A stretch of DNA of 64,000 nt from Streptomyces sp. LHD-70 (GTDB lineage: Bacteria > Actinomycetota > Actinomycetes > Streptomycetales > Streptomycetaceae): the NCBI RefSeq assembly GCF_031157275.1, contig NZ_JAVIFW010000010.1:124001-188000 (forward strand). The letters run 5' to 3'. A model generated the notes under the pieces. It ran no database searches, was not told the DNA's origin, and saw only the letters and a program-made list of their open reading frames with translations. Position 1 is the stretch's first letter. Every line of letters starts with the position of its first letter. Of the stretch, positions 63,185 through 64,000 are shown piece by piece. The position numbers and the translations under genes were made by a program.

Positions 63185-63261
63185 CTAGGGCCTGTCTTCA
63201 ATCTCCCGTCGTCGCCCGGATGGCGTCGCGGGGCAGACGGGAGGTTGAAGACAGGCCCTAG
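63185..63261. mobile_element. Short MITE-like palindromic element
   Basis: Ends CTAGGGCCTGTCTTCAATCT (63185) and complementary CTAGGGCCTGTCTTCAACCT (to 63261) differ at one base over 26 positions. CTAG lies at both ends, as in the element at 35297-35477. Its inner sequence, CCCGTCGTCGCCCGGA and GGCGTCGCGGGGCAG, matches the subterminal parts of that element. It has no coding capacity. It lies between divergent amidase and fucosidase genes. Confidence 0.78.
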
Positions 63262-63485
63262 GGGAGGGGAACGGTACGCGGGCCCGCCCGAGCGCGGACA
63301 GGGGGCGGTCGCACTCCCCACCCTGCGCACCCATGACATCCGATGACTCCCTGAACTCGCCCTTCTGCGCGGCCCATTGACACCGCGACACGCCGCCTCA
63401 ATCATCAGACCTCCGATGAATCGCGGATCGTTGCACCGTCCGGCCCCGCCTGGAGAACTCACCCGACCCCCGGAGGTCCGCCCCC
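63262..63485. promoter_or_regulatory. Upstream region of the fucosidase gene
   Basis: The rest of the 332-base gap between the amidase and GH29 starts. It holds no gene. CATTGACACCG (about 63374) offers a TTGACA-like -35, and CATCAGACCTCCGATG follows, but no firm -10 was identified. GGAGG at 63472-63476 is the ribosome site for the next ATG. Confidence 0.4.
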
Positions 63486-64000
63486 ATGGCCGTCAGTCGA
63501 CGCCTCTTCCTCACCGCGACCACGGCGACCGCACTCGCCGCGTCCGGCACCTCCCTCACCCCGGCCCACGCCGCCCCCGCCGCCGGAGAGCCCGCGTACC
63601 GCATCCCGATCGGCCCCGGCGACAGCGCGGAGGAACTCGTCCGGAAGGCCTCGCTCGTCCGCCCGACGGACCGTCAACTCGCCTGGCAGGCCCTGGAGAA
63701 GACCGCGTTCCTGCACTTCGGTGTGAACACGTTCACCGGGCTCGAATGGGGGTCGGGCGAGGAGGGCCCCGAGCTGTTCCAGCCGGTCGGGCTCGACACC
63801 GACCAATGGGCGCGGGCGCTGCGCGACGGCGGGTTCAAGCTCGCCATCCTCACCGTCAAGCACCACGACGGCTTCGTGCTCTACCCGACGCGCTACACCA
63901 ACCACAGTGTGGCGTCGAGCAGTTGGGCCGGTGGGCGCGGCGACGTGCTGCGGAGCTTCGCCGACTCGATGCGGCGGCACGGCATCAAGGTCGGCGTGTA
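63486..64000 (+). CDS. Secreted GH29 alpha-L-fucosidase (3' end beyond window)
   Basis: The first 171 codons of an exported glycosidase. A Tat-like signal (SRRLFLTATTATALAASGTSL) leads into the GH29 N-terminal barrel: QLAWQALEKTAFLHFGVNTFTGLEWGSG, KLAILTVKHHDGFVLYPTRYTNHSV and SFADSMRRHGIKVGV. The HHDGF segment is characteristic of alpha-L-fucosidases. The catalytic nucleophile region lies beyond the edge. The start at 63486 follows GGAGG. Confidence 0.86.
   Translation, partial: MAVSRRLFLTATTATALAASGTSLTPAHAAPAAGEPAYRIPIGPGDSAEELVRKASLVRPTDRQLAWQALEKTAFLHFGVNTFTGLEWGSGEEGPELFQPVGLDTDQWARALRDGGFKLAILTVKHHDGFVLYPTRYTNHSVASSSWAGGRGDVLRSFADSMRRHGIKVGV

Noticed and set aside
42000..64000. Biosynthetic gene cluster
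   Set aside because: No polyketide synthase, NRPS, terpene cyclase or RiPP maturation genes were found. The regulators, transporters and small peptides are scattered and unrelated.

Overview
The window is chromosomal DNA from a Streptomyces-like actinomycete. It is very GC-rich with strong third-position G/C bias and GTG starts. It uses mycothiol-linked chemistry, has Tat-type signal peptides and several apparently leaderless genes, and carries family traits typical of the genus (LAL regulators, SpoIIE-type PP2C phosphatases, Ddn-type F420 proteins, WS/DGAT, serine/threonine kinase with an FHA partner). No rRNA, tRNA, CRISPR array, phage module or complete insertion sequence was seen.

Layout. 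(1) 1-10.3 kb: benzoate catabolism. catB (cut by the left edge) and a CatR/BenM-type LysR regulator read left; benABCD and a benzoate/H+ symporter read right, followed by a large LuxR-type ATPase regulator. (2) 10.3-17.3 kb: a signalling island with a SpoIIE-type PP2C phosphatase diverging from a soluble poly-HAMP hybrid histidine kinase and its coupled response regulator. (3) 17.3-29.8 kb: a choline-to-glycine catabolic locus. A leftward run of six genes (mycothiol formaldehyde dehydrogenase, dimethylglycine oxidase-type enzyme, Rieske glycine-betaine oxygenase, betaine-aldehyde dehydrogenase, APC permease, choline oxidase) adjoins an IclR regulator and a divergent Rieske ferredoxin/ferredoxin reductase pair that probably feeds the oxygenase. 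(4) 29.9-34.7 kb: VanZ-like protein, acidic PH-like protein, MscS channel and a Tat-exported phosphocholine-preferring phospholipase C, which could liberate choline-containing substrate. (5) 34.9-42.9 kb: an SPFH protein plus an NAD-kinase-like protein whose gene carries an in-frame MITE-like insertion; TauE/SafE transporter; ABC exporter behind a MerR/SoxR-type promoter; small enzymes. (6) 43-46.5 kb: cobalamin riboswitch and a btuFCD-type importer with unusual repeats at the btuC and btuD starts. (7) 46.5-52.8 kb: CE7 esterase, an M23 peptidase with a collapsed Rpf-like domain, EamA transporter, FhuF-like protein, and a deletion scar that joins the end of a sugar ABC operon to a GH2 fragment. 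(8) 52.9-64 kb: FHA regulator plus kinase/lytic-transglycosylase fusion, WS/DGAT, an unusual SDR with a zinc-ribbon segment, HD-like protein, two small genes, polysaccharide deacetylase lipoprotein, amidase, a second MITE-like element, and the start of a GH29 fucosidase.

The clearest metabolic logic is the choline locus. Choline is oxidised to betaine, demethylated to dimethylglycine, sarcosine and glycine, and the released formaldehyde can be removed by the mycothiol enzyme in the same run. The most unusual sequence-level events are the in-frame MITE in the NAD-kinase-like gene, the triplicated ribosome-binding-site/start unit of btuD, the kinase-transglycosylase fusion, and the ABC/GH2 deletion scar. 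Functions are assigned from protein sequence by eye; no database search was possible.
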